The position numbers were made by a program, and so were the translations under genes. A DNA stretch of 64,000 nucleotides from Ktedonosporobacter rubrisoli (GTDB lineage: Bacteria; Chloroflexota; Ktedonobacteria; Ktedonobacterales; Ktedonobacteraceae): the NCBI RefSeq assembly GCF_004208415.1, contig NZ_CP035758.1, positions 6,696,001-6,760,000 of the forward strand, read 5' to 3'. Under the pieces are notes generated by a model, which saw nothing but the letters and a program-made list of their open reading frames with translations, did no database searches and was not told the DNA's origin. This document shows, piece after piece, positions 52,133 to 61,483 of this stretch. Position 1 is the stretch's first letter, and every line of letters begins with the position of its first letter.

Positions 52133-53590
52133 TTAAGACCAGTTGCCTACACCTACCTGCACATTACGAAAACGAGCAGGCGCGGCACCATGTCCGGTAC
52201 GCATTACTTGCATCGGCTCCCCTTTGCCACAATTGGGCGTGCCCCACACGGTCCATTCAGCGGGCCCGCAAATCGCATCGCACGAGCGCCAGAATTGTGG
52301 GGTGATCCCTGTGTAGGTGGCATTTTTGAAGAGACGACCAAGTTTCCCGTGCTTGATTTCATAGGCTACCTGCACACCGAACTGGAAATTGAGCCGCTGA
52401 TCATCGATACTCCAGCTTTTATTGATGCTCAGATACAAACCATCCTGGGTATCGGCGATCAGATCATCAAGTTTCCAGGTGCCTGGTTCCAGGCTCACAT
52501 TAGTCATACGTATCATCGGGAGACGATTCCAATTATCGGCTCTTACACAGCCATTACTACTCATCCCAACCAGCGGCGCGGTATCCCGCGACATGAGATA
52601 GCCGGTAAAAATGCCGTTGGTGACAATGTTGGTATGTTGGGCCGGCACGCCCTCGTCATCCCAGCCAAAGGTTCCCAGGCCGCCGGGAATGGTGGCATCA
52701 GCGCTGATATTGACTAGATCGGAGCCATAGCGATATTGCCCGTTGAGCTTATCAGTGGTAAGAAAGCTCTTTCCTACAAAGCCTGCTTCCATGCCGAGCA
52801 CGCGATCTAATTCGATGGGATGCCCGCAGGATTCATGGACTTGCAGGGCGACTTGCGGCCCATCGAGGATAATGGTTGTAAAGCCGCTGGGACACTGAGG
52901 TGCTGAAAGCAGGCGCACGGCTTCTTCGGCGATGCGCGCTCCATGTTGCTCCAGGTTCATAGCTTCGACAAATTCGTACCCGGCAGTTCCGGCCTGTCGT
53001 CCAAACGAATTGGGATAAGAACGAGTCTGAATCTCGTTACTATGCGGATCGACGGCGCTGGCTTCGATAGCAGCTCCTGTATCAAATAGCTCTTGCTCGA
53101 TTTCGCTGCCTTCGGAACTTACAAATAATTTGCGCTCGCGCGAATATTCCATCATGGCACTGGTTAGCGAGATCCCCTTTACGCTGCGCATGGCGGCGTC
53201 AGCGTCCAGCAGGAGTTGTACTTTACGCTGTAGATCGACACTAAAAGGATCGATCTGCACAGGCGTGCGATAATTACCTTTCTGGGGCGCAAGTGGCGAG
53301 AGATAGACGGGCTGACCGGCAACAATGGCGCTGGCGCGGGCAATCTGCACAGCGCGACGGGCTATCCGTTCGGCTTCCTCTTGATCCATGCGGGCACTGC
53401 TGGCAAAGCCCCAGGCACCATCGACGATGACACGTACGTTGAAACCGCTACTTGTCTCATGCGAGATTCCATCGACACGTCCATTCTTGACTGCGATTCC
53501 CTCAGTTGTGCGTTCCATCACACGTACATCCACATAGCTGGCCCCGAGTAGCTGAGCGACATTGAGGGCTCGTCTGGCTAAGTCAAGCAT
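52133..53590 (-). CDS. tldD: TldD-type metalloprotease subunit
   Basis: 485 residues, 18 bases upstream of the TldE-type gene. The metal motif HESCGHPIELDRVLGMEAGFVGKSFL has the HExxxH arrangement of TldD. N-terminal pattern SYVDVRVMERTTEGIAVKNGRVDGI is typical. The pair proteolytically opens small folded or modified peptides in the cytosol. Because the window also holds an orphan lanthipeptide precursor, a role in peptide maturation is conceivable but is only an inference. Confidence 0.92.
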   Translation of the reverse strand: MLDLARRALNVAQLLGASYVDVRVMERTTEGIAVKNGRVDGISHETSSGFNVRVIVDGAWGFASSARMDQEEAERIARRAVQIARASAIVAGQPVYLSPLAPQKGNYRTPVQIDPFSVDLQRKVQLLLDADAAMRSVKGISLTSAMMEYSRERKLFVSSEGSEIEQELFDTGAAIEASAVDPHSNEIQTRSYPNSFGRQAGTAGYEFVEAMNLEQHGARIAEEAVRLLSAPQCPSGFTTIILDGPQVALQVHESCGHPIELDRVLGMEAGFVGKSFLTTDKLNGQYRYGSDLVNISADATIPGGLGTFGWDDEGVPAQHTNIVTNGIFTGYLMSRDTAPLVGMSSNGCVRADNWNRLPMIRMTNVSLEPGTWKLDDLIADTQDGLYLSINKSWSIDDQRLNFQFGVQVAYEIKHGKLGRLFKNATYTGITPQFWRSCDAICGPAEWTVWGTPNCGKGEPMQVMRTGHGAAPARFRNVQVGVGNWS

Positions 53591-53897
53591 ACTCTGTACT
53601 CTTTCTGTATTGCTGAGTAGAAATTGGATAGATCAGGTGCTAAAGTGGAAGAGAACAAGCCAAAATAAGAGCATAGATGTGGCACCTGCATGCATATCCA
53701 TCTTTTGTTTTTTAATATTACTATCGGCTATTGTACGGGTTCAATAAGAGAATTGTCTATATAGTGATCGTCCCAGTGCAAATTGTATCATAACGAATCC
53801 AGTTAGTGCATGCTGTTGGACTGCGATTAATCTTAATGGCTAGCAGATTTTCCCATGTCGCTGAATAAAAGGGCGAAAAAGGAGATTCGAGAGGCCC

Positions 53898-53923
53898 GCC
53901 AGTTCCCCAGATGAGGAACTGGC
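53898..53923. terminator. Hairpin downstream of the MFS gene
   Basis: GCCAGTTCC (53898-53906) pairs with GGAACTGGC (53915-53923) around an 8-base loop, and CGAGAG/CTCTCG arms outside may extend it. It lies about 35 bases after the MFS stop (minus strand), with a T run about 10 bases farther on. Confidence 0.5.
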
Positions 53924-53956
53924 AGCGCTTCTCTCGATCCATACGCGATCTACAAA

Positions 53957-55228
53957 TTACGCGCCCGACGTCGGACTTTCGCTATCTCTGCCGGTCGGGT
54001 GGCCTTTGCCAGGTGTGAGGATTCTCCACATGAGGAGCAGAAGCAGTACAATGATGCCTGCGCTGATACCAAAGAGAGAGGTATAGCCCCCTCGTGCATA
54101 GAGCACACCCCCGGCTGATGCTCCCCCAATCTCGGCAAGGGCCTGGATGGATTGGCTACCCCCTTGCACCAGTCCTTGTTGTTCGCTGCCGGCGGCCTCG
54201 GCCAGCAAGCTGCGCAAGGGCGGCTCGACAAGGCCACCACCACCGGCAAACAAGAAGGTGCCTAACAGGACTAGCACAAGCGATGGAAGCAGGGCCAGGG
54301 CGCCAAAGAGCAGGTAGCCAAGAAAGACGCAGCCAAGCCCAACGAGCATCATGCGCACTTCGCCCAACCAGGCCAGCAGCGGCTTGATAAGCAAGCCCTG
54401 GACGACGATATCGGTAAGGCCCACCATGACCAGGATGAGGGAGATCTGGGCGGGATTCCAGCCCAGGCTCTCCTTGATAAAGACTGCGAAGAGCGCGCCA
54501 AAGGCGGCAAAGGGCAGCTGATAGAGAAAGACGCAGAGCAGCAGCCAGCGCACAGTCTTGAGCGAGAGGACGCTGCGCAGATGCTGCAATGGGTTCAAGG
54601 CCTGAAAATCAAGCCGCGCGGCTCGCTGCTGCGCTGGCAAGCTTTCGGGCAAAAAGAAGAAGCCCCAGAGCAGATTGAGCAAGGTCAGGCCCGCAGCCAG
54701 AAAAAAGGGCACCTGGTAGCCAAGGGTGGCCGTAAAGCCTCCTACGATTGGCCCGAGCAATAGGCCGATTCCCGAGCTGGCGCTGAGCAGGCCAAAGTTG
54801 ACGGCACGCGTCTGCCTCTCGCTCAGGTCCCCAATATAGGCGGCAAGAATACTATCATTGCCTCCGGTAATGCCATCGATCAGCCGGCTGAGAATAAAGA
54901 TCCAGACGGCCCCGCCCAGACCAAACAAGAGATAGCCCAGGGCACTACCCAGCAGACAGAGCAACAAGAGCGGACGGCGCCCGTAGCGGTCGCTGAGTAG
55001 GCCAAGAGCTGGCGCAGCAAGAAACTGGCAGACGGCATACAGGGAAGAGAGCCCGCCAATCAGCAAGGCCAGGGTCGCGGGATCAGGCACTTCTTTCTGC
55101 ACGGCAAAGGGCAAAACGGGACCGGCAATGCCAAAGCCCATAGCATCCAGCAGGGAGGTCATTACCAGAAAAATCATCGCCCGCTTGCTCAGGCGCGGCC
55201 CCTGGCCTGTAGAGTGTGGTGGTGTCAT
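53957..55228 (-). CDS. MFS transporter, TetA/multidrug exporter-like
   Basis: 423 residues, 12 hydrophobic segments. Motif A is visible in the loop after helix 2 (GLLSDRYGRRPLLLL), and helix 4-5 carries LSRLIDGITGGNDSILAAYIGDLSERQTRAVNFG, characteristic of the TetA-type drug:H+ antiporter family. It carries a long polar C-terminal tail. Substrate unknown; possibly tetracyclines or other drugs. Upstream is a long leader region with a short ORF, which may regulate it. Confidence 0.92.
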   Translation of the reverse strand: MTPPHSTGQGPRLSKRAMIFLVMTSLLDAMGFGIAGPVLPFAVQKEVPDPATLALLIGGLSSLYAVCQFLAAPALGLLSDRYGRRPLLLLCLLGSALGYLLFGLGGAVWIFILSRLIDGITGGNDSILAAYIGDLSERQTRAVNFGLLSASSGIGLLLGPIVGGFTATLGYQVPFFLAAGLTLLNLLWGFFFLPESLPAQQRAARLDFQALNPLQHLRSVLSLKTVRWLLLCVFLYQLPFAAFGALFAVFIKESLGWNPAQISLILVMVGLTDIVVQGLLIKPLLAWLGEVRMMLVGLGCVFLGYLLFGALALLPSLVLVLLGTFLFAGGGGLVEPPLRSLLAEAAGSEQQGLVQGGSQSIQALAEIGGASAGGVLYARGGYTSLFGISAGIIVLLLLLMWRILTPGKGHPTGRDSESPTSGA

Positions 55229-56052
55229 GAAAATTTCCTTCTAAATCTTTTTATTCACAAGTTAAGAATGCTCGCCGCTCCCGAGCCTCGCGCTTAGCGT
55301 TATATGCCGGTCATGGTGCGCTGGCAAAAGAGTCAGGCTTCCTACAAGCTGTCTACTTCGCTAGAGCTCGCATCCTTCAGGGCATGCCTCACATAGGAAA
55401 ACAGGCAGGCATAGGCGCAGAGAATTTATGAGTTTGCGAAGCTAAAAAAGGGATAGGAGAGCCGTAAACTTTGCAGCATTCTACACGATATGGGTAAAAG
55501 ATTTAAAAGAGGCGTAGCAAGCCGACAAAGCGCGGGCTCTGAAAAAGGTGTCGCTTGCTATGTAAGCAGAAAGATGCTCTGACTCAAGTCAGAGACATAA
55601 AGCTATTGCTTATGCGAGGTATGCAATAAACACGGAGATGCAAAATTTGTAAGCTAAGCCAGGGATGTAATCGATCCAGGCGAGACCAAGCTGTAGCGTT
55701 AAGGGCCTGGGCCCTTTCTCTAGTTTATGAGTTCCGAGCAGACATACCTGAGCTGGCAACACCATAAACCAAGTACCTCATAGAGACCTTTCCTCCAAAG
55801 TAAAAACTTACTGTGTTATAGTACCAGCCCCAACAGTTAAAAGTCAAGCCTCCCTTGAAAGCTAAGCAAGGTGATTGCCAAGCTCCCTGTACCGCTTGTG
55901 TCGGCGCACAAGAGGAGCAGGCAGGATTGCCCCGCAAGGAAGCATCCGTACTCCCTTGACTCCCGCCCACTCACGAGCCCGCAAAAACCTTTCGCCCTCA
56001 AGGAAGGCTGCCTATCGTGATATCACGATCTGAGAGATACCACGCTGCTAGC
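55229..56052. other. Long leader or intergenic region upstream of the MFS gene
   Basis: About 820 bases between the MFS and SRPBCC genes, both on the minus strand. It contains a candidate minus-strand promoter (TTGACT, 18-base gap, TACTAT near 55820-55850) and a short ORF (55725-55781). Just beyond that ORF is a GC hairpin (AAGGGC/GCCCTT near 55701-55714). Nothing else is recognised. Confidence 0.4.
55725..55781 (-). CDS. Possible 18-aa leader peptide
   Basis: MRYLVYGVASSGMSARNS, with GGAGG 10 bases before the ATG and a promoter-like TTGACT-18-TACTAT farther upstream. The stop is followed at once by a GC-rich hairpin. This arrangement is like a translation-attenuation leader for the downstream MFS exporter, but nearly 500 bases separate it from that gene and no conservation is known. 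Confidence 0.3.
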   Translation of the reverse strand: MRYLVYGVASSGMSARNS

Positions 56053-56541
56053 TCAGTGTTGTGCTGTCTCACTCGCCCTCTGGCTTCTCTCCTGAGCCAC
56101 GCGCTCCAGATTCTGTAGCTCTACACGGTACATGCGCGGATGGTATGTCGCGAAGATGAGACGTTCGATCAGACCTTGCAATCCAGGGCTTGCATTCATC
56201 ACTGTGGCAATCTCTACACGAGCTTTCTGGCCATTCTCAACAGGAGTAATCGTAAAGCTAGTGGCGAGTTGTTGGGGCGTATCCTCGATGTCCTTCTCTA
56301 CTATCACGCGGCCCGGCTCCAGCTCTCGTGTGATCTGGTAAAAAGACTGCTCTACACCCAGAACGCGCGTCTTAAAACGATGGATCGTACCTTCCCCATA
56401 GCCTCCTTTCTCGACTTGTAAATCAAAAATCTGTGGAGGTAAGATGCGCGGATGCGTATTGCGATAATCGGCGATGGTGGCATATAAATCTTCGGGCCGC
56501 GCATTCAGCACGGCAGCCGTTTTCACATTGATCTTTCCCAT
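56053..56541 (-). CDS. SRPBCC (START-like) family protein
   Basis: 162 residues, MGKINVKTAAVLNARPEDLYATIADYRNTHPRILPP at the N-terminus is the typical polyketide-cyclase/SRPBCC start, and the helix near LIERLIFATYHPRMYRVELQNLERVAQE closes the fold. Hydrophobic-cavity proteins that bind lipids or polyketides; specific ligand unknown. ATG after AAAGGAAG. Divergent from a PadR regulator with palindromes between the two, suggesting that PadR represses it. Confidence 0.88.
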   Translation of the reverse strand: MGKINVKTAAVLNARPEDLYATIADYRNTHPRILPPQIFDLQVEKGGYGEGTIHRFKTRVLGVEQSFYQITRELEPGRVIVEKDIEDTPQQLATSFTITPVENGQKARVEIATVMNASPGLQGLIERLIFATYHPRMYRVELQNLERVAQERSQRASETAQH

Positions 56542-56600
56542 TGTTGCTTCCTTTTCTCTGCTCTCAGAGGCGCTGGCTTAGCATATTTATATATTCCTTT

Positions 56601-56623
56601 GTCATATGACTTAGTGTCATATG
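56601..56623. promoter_or_regulatory. PadR-type operator between the SRPBCC and PadR genes
   Basis: CATATGAC at 56603-56610 and GTCATATG at 56616-56623 are perfect inverted copies with a 5-base spacer, and GTCATATGAC (56601-56610) is a 10-bp palindrome itself. A further GTCATAT copy occurs at 56690-56696. The region lies between divergent starts. Confidence 0.65.
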
Positions 56624-56728
56624 GCTAAATATAGTATAATCCAAAATGGCGAGTATGACAAGGGAACTTATGCCGAAATGTCATATAATATGGTGATTAT
56701 TTAGCACTGTATGAAGGGAGGGGCAGTT

Positions 56729-57349
56729 ATGGAGCCGCGCGAGGCTTATCCGATCACCTACAGCATCCTTGGCTTGCTAGCAATCTGGGGACCGCTCTCC
56801 GGCTACGATATAAAGCGCCTTTTCGATCACATGCTCTCCTCGATGTGGGGAGCAGCGCAGAGTCAGATCTATAAAGAGCTGCGCCGTATGCGCGAGATAG
56901 GCTGGGTAGAGATGGAGCGTGAGGAGCAAGAATCGCGCCCGGATCGCAAGCTCTATTCGATTACCGCAGAAGGTCTCAGCGCACTGCGCAAGTGGCAGAC
57001 GCAGCCGCCAGAAGTCTTTCAGTTGCGCGACGAGATGCTCTTGAAGATGCTCTTTGGTAGTTTTGCCCGGTCTGCTGACCTGGCACAGAGCTTGCGCGCC
57101 AGCATCGCTGAGCACGAGACGCGCTTGCTTGTCTATCGACAGAATACCCAGGCCATTGCTGGCGCCTTTCCGCGTGGGGACAAACGCTATAATCCCTACA
57201 GCGATGAAAATGCGGAAGATCCCTATTTTGGCCTGGTGACGCACTTTGCCGTCGAATTTGAGAAGACGTATCTGCGCTGGCTCTACGAGGCGCTAGAGCT
57301 TGTGGAGAGTCGAGAAAAGCCAGCACCTTCAGATATGGGCGAGTCATGA
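56729..57349 (+). CDS. PadR family transcriptional regulator
   Basis: 206 residues from the ATG at 56729, preceded by GGGAGGGG. HTH: YSILGLLAIWGPLSGYDIKRLFDHMLSSMWGAAQSQIYKELRRMREIGWVEMEREEQESRPDRKLYSITAEG, the standard PadR winged helix. The helical C-terminal domain contains LRDEMLLKMLFGSFARSADLAQSLRASIAEHE. It is divergent to the SRPBCC gene, and palindromes lie between them. Confidence 0.93.
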   Translation: MEPREAYPITYSILGLLAIWGPLSGYDIKRLFDHMLSSMWGAAQSQIYKELRRMREIGWVEMEREEQESRPDRKLYSITAEGLSALRKWQTQPPEVFQLRDEMLLKMLFGSFARSADLAQSLRASIAEHETRLLVYRQNTQAIAGAFPRGDKRYNPYSDENAEDPYFGLVTHFAVEFEKTYLRWLYEALELVESREKPAPSDMGES

Positions 57350-57502
57350 TCTCGGCGTCAAACCCGTCAAGGGTGGCCTGCCGCTTAGCTCGACAGGCCA
57401 GCTTCTCGCAAATCCACCCACCACCAGCCTCGATCATCATTAGGTACGAGTTGCTCATATCTAACAGCTCCGTAAAATCCCAGGCTTTAAATATAGGACG
57501 CC

Positions 57503-58201
57503 TTAGATAACCTCAAAGTGCAGATCTGCAGGCTGGCAATCCTTGCCATTCACTGGCACTAAATCCTGTGGACAAGCCGACATGACCACAATACAATCCA
57601 TCTCGGCGCCAAATACTACATAATCGTCAGGCTTAGAGACTGGCGTCAACCAGCCAATTGAGCCATCGGCCTGCACCGGATTGTTCATCCAGAGGTTGAG
57701 GGGCGAGGGCACTTCAGCCGTGCGCAGCTTGATAGCTTTCAGGGCCATTCTCAGGTTATCGGCACAATTGTCGTGATAGCCCTCCACGCCCAACTTTTGA
57801 TAGCGATAGATGTCGCAGGAGGTGAGCAGCGTATCATGGACGCCGGGCGACGTATCCTCCAGGAAGGTAAGGATTGTGCGTCTGTGGTTGGTTACCAGTG
57901 GATCACCAACGACTGGCGTCAGGCGACTCAACCAGGTTCGTAGATGCTCCATGGAGAGAAATTCGCGCGGCGAGGAAGCATTAAAGGCCCAGAAATCGCA
58001 GACCTGTGAGCCATAGGTGTTAATGATCTTGAGCCGTTGCCCTTGCGCCAAGCGTACAGCTCGCCCTTGTCGAGCAGGAACTATATAGCGCTTGCCTGGC
58101 TCAGGGCGCCCATCAGCGGCTATCGGCGAGGTGAGCGTAGCATTGAGGCCCTCTGGCTCTCCGTTGTCTTCGTAGGGAAGTTGCTTTACCTTTTCGCTCA
58201 T
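57503..58201 (-). CDS. DUF1989 / urea carboxylase-associated family protein
   Basis: 232 residues. VPARQGRAVRLAQGQRLKIINTYGSQVCDFWAFNA contains the CDFWAF-type motif of DUF1989, and SCDIYRYQKLGVEGYHDNCADNL adds a His-Cys cluster for metal. Other members sit with urea carboxylase or nitrogen metabolism genes and are thought to convert small amines or guanidines; here no such neighbour exists. ATG after AAGGAGG. Confidence 0.87.
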   Translation of the reverse strand: MSEKVKQLPYEDNGEPEGLNATLTSPIAADGRPEPGKRYIVPARQGRAVRLAQGQRLKIINTYGSQVCDFWAFNASSPREFLSMEHLRTWLSRLTPVVGDPLVTNHRRTILTFLEDTSPGVHDTLLTSCDIYRYQKLGVEGYHDNCADNLRMALKAIKLRTAEVPSPLNLWMNNPVQADGSIGWLTPVSKPDDYVVFGAEMDCIVVMSACPQDLVPVNGKDCQPADLHFEVI

Positions 58202-58357
58202 ACTGCAAAACCTCCTTGTTACAAGTCTATGACGCTGCTACATCCTCAACTACAAGCTAAGAGAGACGATCCGCAAAACGCGCAGCCGCAGCAAGGAAAG
58301 AGATGGAGAGAGCCGGGCGGCTCTCAGCTCCCTTCCCTGTTCTCTGGCTTAAGAGGG

Positions 58358-59146
58358 CTAATCGAGCACCAGCTTGCGCCCGATACAGGTTAGCGTGCGG
58401 TGCCGGAAATACAATGCGCCACCTTCGCGATAGGCCTGCGTGCCGCTCAGATCGTGCAAGACATCCTGCTCAAACATAGTGCGCACCTCTTGCGCCCGCT
58501 CAGCGGGAGTCTGGGCATTCTTGAGCCATTGCTCGACTGCCTGAGCGTGGAAGCTGGTAAAGAGCTGCTCAACCTCAAGATGACGGGCCGTAAAGAGCTC
58601 TACAAGCTCGCTGAGCGGTAAAGCCCGCGTATGGGAGGGATCGCGCAGGCGCTCAAAATGATTATGATAGGCCGCACGCTCGGGAAATTCGCTGGCTATG
58701 ATATCCTCGATAATCACAAGCCCCTGGGGACGGCACACGCGCGTCATCTCGCTAAGCACATGCGCCGGATCTTCAAAGTGATGGAAGGCCAGGCGCGAGA
58801 TCACTATATCGAACTCCTGAGCCTCAAAGGGCAGATTTTCGGCATCGCCAACTTGAAAGCTCAGATTATTGAGCCCACGTTCCTGCCGCTTCTGCTCGGC
58901 AATGGCCAGGGGCGCCGCGGTCAGATCGATCCCGACTACTTCGCAGCCAGCCACGGCAAAAGCCATAGCGACATAGCCGGGTCCGGTTGCCACATCCAGC
59001 ACGCGCATGCCTGGCTGCGGCTGTACCGCTTGCAAGAGACGTTGCAAGCGTTCATTGTTTGCGATGCTGGGATTGGCAGCGTAGGCCTGCGCCTGTTGCG
59101 TAAATTCGCGCCTGATAAGCTCTTTATGCCCCTGGGTTGAAGTCAT
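58358..59146 (-). CDS. Class I SAM-dependent methyltransferase
   Basis: 262 residues from the ATG at 59146 (GGAG 9 bases before; in-frame ATGs at 59155 and 59161 are alternatives). Motif I RVLDVATGPGYVAMAFA and the following VVGIDLTAAPLAIAE are standard. Then VGDAENLPFEAQEFDIVISRLAFHHFEDPAHVLSEMTRVCRPQGLVIIED, similar to UbiE/COQ5-like enzymes. Not a close paralog of the 29-34 kb array. Substrate unknown. Confidence 0.92.
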   Translation of the reverse strand: MTSTQGHKELIRREFTQQAQAYAANPSIANNERLQRLLQAVQPQPGMRVLDVATGPGYVAMAFAVAGCEVVGIDLTAAPLAIAEQKRQERGLNNLSFQVGDAENLPFEAQEFDIVISRLAFHHFEDPAHVLSEMTRVCRPQGLVIIEDIIASEFPERAAYHNHFERLRDPSHTRALPLSELVELFTARHLEVEQLFTSFHAQAVEQWLKNAQTPAERAQEVRTMFEQDVLHDLSGTQAYREGGALYFRHRTLTCIGRKLVLD

Positions 59147-59453
59147 ATTCACCATCTCCATTCTACTCTCTACTCACTTATCTGCACCCGCGCAAATCAG
59201 CTTCTATCCTCCCTCATCTGCAATAAACAGATCAGAGGAAGGTTATAGCCAGGTGCGCTTATATACATTATGAGTTTTCTCCCTACTCGCCTGCAAGTCC
59301 GCATAGCAAACTAGCGGCTCGCGCGGAACAGAAATTACGGGCTCACAAATTTCTACAAAAAAACAAGACTCTGGAAATTGGATGTCTCCGTTTGGCGATC
59401 TTTGCGTTATTCTTGCATCTATAAATCCTTGTAGGCATACAGAAGGAGAAAAA

Positions 59454-60053
59454 GTGTATATCTCATCAAGGAAGCAAGTTTTACTTATGCCATCTACAAA
59501 TCCTGCTGAAGAGATAGAACTGATCAAAAGCGTCAGGGCTGATCCGGCAGCCTTTGATCAGCTTTATCAATGCTATGCTCCGCGTGTCTATCGCTATCTA
59601 CGTACGCGTATGGCTAGCGATGAAGACGCCTCGGATCTCACCCAACAGGTCTTTCTCAAAGCCTTTGAGGCACTTCCACGCTATCAAGCGCGCGGCATTT
59701 CCTTTATCGCCTGGTTGCTACGGATAGCCCATAACGCGCTCACCGATGTCTATCGCCGTCAGCACTACGCGATTTCCTGGGATGCTTTACCGATTCTGTT
59801 TCATCCCTCCACTGAAGGAAATCCCGAAGATGTCGCCCTGCAGGCCGAGAGCTTAGGGTATCTGCGCCAAATATTGGATAAGCTGGATGCCGATAAGCGT
59901 AATCTGCTAGCTCTACGCTTCGCCGCTGGCTTAAGCTCAAGCGAGATCGCCCAGGTGACGGGCAGGAGCCAGGCAGCCGTCAAGAAGCAATTGGCCCGCA
60001 TTCTCGCCGTGATCAAGGAGCACTATCATGAGCTTTCAAGCCGGGAAAATTAG
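59454..60053 (+). CDS. ECF-type RNA polymerase sigma factor
   Basis: About 199 residues with GTG at 59454, five bases after AAGGAG; ATG at 59487 is an alternative start. Region 2: AFDQLYQCYAPRVYRYLRTRMASDEDASDLTQQVFLKAFEALPRY, and IAWLLRIAHNALTDVYRRQH. Region 4: LALRFAAGLSSSEIAQVTGRSQAAVKKQLARI. It is a paralog of the sigma factor at 36 kb. Its stop overlaps the next membrane protein gene, so it is probably controlled by that partner (see next entry). Confidence 0.93.
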   Translation: MYISSRKQVLLMPSTNPAEEIELIKSVRADPAAFDQLYQCYAPRVYRYLRTRMASDEDASDLTQQVFLKAFEALPRYQARGISFIAWLLRIAHNALTDVYRRQHYAISWDALPILFHPSTEGNPEDVALQAESLGYLRQILDKLDADKRNLLALRFAAGLSSSEIAQVTGRSQAAVKKQLARILAVIKEHYHELSSREN

Positions 60054-61380
60054 CTCTCAAGCCAGGCCTGACTTGCTTATAGGGCCCGTATCCTTGCTGA
60101 TATTACAGGATCTGCAAATCATCTATGGCCACGAAATAGTGGAGCTGCTGATCCCTTCACGGAAACATGCGACAGTTGAGCGCATAGGAGCCTTCCCAGA
60201 ACTCGGAAATTTTCTCGCTCTTAGCAAAGAGCTAACCCATGTGCTGCAAAGCTTAAAGGAGCACTATATGTCTATGTACGAGCAAAAATATTCGGATCTT
60301 TTCAACCACGAAGATAAGGGCGATACGCACGAAGAAATGCTACACATACTCAGCGATCTAGAGGCTGCCTACCAGGCTCCACAGTTGCCAACGGCCATCA
60401 CTCAGCCATTTCACGCAACACAACGTCTACAGCAGCGCCAGCCAGGCAAGCGCGCTGAGATACGCAAGTTGACACGTCCTGTACGCCGCAGATCGGTTCT
60501 TGTGCTGCTCGCCGCTGCAGCTTTGGGCATCCTCGTATTGACAGCCGCAGCCGTTATGCCCTTAATCGAGCAGTCGATCCAGAGCGCCTTGCAGTGGCAA
60601 TCGGATCTTCCCGATAGTGCCTATAAAAACCTGCAACTTACTCAGCAGTCCGATGGCGTCTCCGTGACACTTGAAAAGGGCTATGCCGACGCAAATCGGA
60701 TCTTGCTTATCTATACATATAGCATACCCAAGCGCTATGGGAATGTTCGCGCGGAGGTGCAAGGCACGATAACTACGGCCCAGGGCCAAACTTTGCCAGA
60801 AGGCATGGCCAGTGTCGTTGAAACAATGGCGCGCAGCTCGGATGGGCAGATCAAATGGGCAGGAGTACTCTCTTTTGACACGCGCAGCATCCAGGATACG
60901 CCCTCAGCGCTTCACCTACACCTGGTACTGAAGAAGTTTTTCATTGATGTGCCGGAAAATGTGAAGATTCAGTCCGAGCATATTCGGGTGTCGCACTTCG
61001 CCAATTTCTCCAAAGCCTTGAGCTACAATTTCACGCTTCCCTTCCATCCCGGCCGCAACGTGCAGATTGCGCAACCACAGGTCACCGTGCAGGGTAAGAC
61101 AGTCACGCTGCGTAGTGTTGTGGTTACACGCAGCCAGACGACTTTTGAATTCCAGGGGATTGCTGATGCTCAGGTTGTCCTTCATACGCCAGCCAGTACT
61201 ATTACAGATCGGTACGCTGAGACTTCGGGCCATCGGCCAGACAATGAGCATAATGATGTGTGCGCTGCTTGCTCAATGCTCTTCATTTCACAGAATGATC
61301 TGTCTACGCAGACCGGTCTCTGGACGATCACTCTCAACAAAGATAATCGAGAATGGACCTTCAAAGTAAAGGTGCATTAG
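60028..61380 (+). CDS. Single-pass membrane protein coupled to the ECF sigma factor (possible anti-sigma, DUF4179-like)
   Basis: 450 residues if it starts at 60028, where AAGGAG precedes an ATG that overlaps the end of the sigma gene. An internal ATG at 60268 has an identical 12-base ribosome region and could be an alternative start, giving 370 residues. The cytoplasmic part is polar; a membrane segment (SVLVLLAAAALGILVLTAAAVM) lies near residue 155-178. The outer part is beta-rich (DGVSVTLEKGYADANRILLIYTY) and resembles DUF4179-type anti-sigma outer domains. Function inferred from operon position. Confidence 0.8.
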   Translation: MSFQAGKISSQARPDLLIGPVSLLILQDLQIIYGHEIVELLIPSRKHATVERIGAFPELGNFLALSKELTHVLQSLKEHYMSMYEQKYSDLFNHEDKGDTHEEMLHILSDLEAAYQAPQLPTAITQPFHATQRLQQRQPGKRAEIRKLTRPVRRRSVLVLLAAAALGILVLTAAAVMPLIEQSIQSALQWQSDLPDSAYKNLQLTQQSDGVSVTLEKGYADANRILLIYTYSIPKRYGNVRAEVQGTITTAQGQTLPEGMASVVETMARSSDGQIKWAGVLSFDTRSIQDTPSALHLHLVLKKFFIDVPENVKIQSEHIRVSHFANFSKALSYNFTLPFHPGRNVQIAQPQVTVQGKTVTLRSVVVTRSQTTFEFQGIADAQVVLHTPASTITDRYAETSGHRPDNEHNDVCAACSMLFISQNDLSTQTGLWTITLNKDNREWTFKVKVH

Positions 61381-61483
61381 TTAGCCGGTACTTTGCAGAA
61401 TAAAAGGAGATCTTTATGCCAGGGTTACGCCTTTTTCTTTATTCAGGGCTAGTAGAAAGGACTTCCAACAGCACGACTTCGGC

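Noticed and set aside
50774..53590. TldD/TldE as the dedicated lanthipeptide protease
   Set aside because: The genes are about 10 kb from the precursor and are common housekeeping genes; linkage is too weak to claim.
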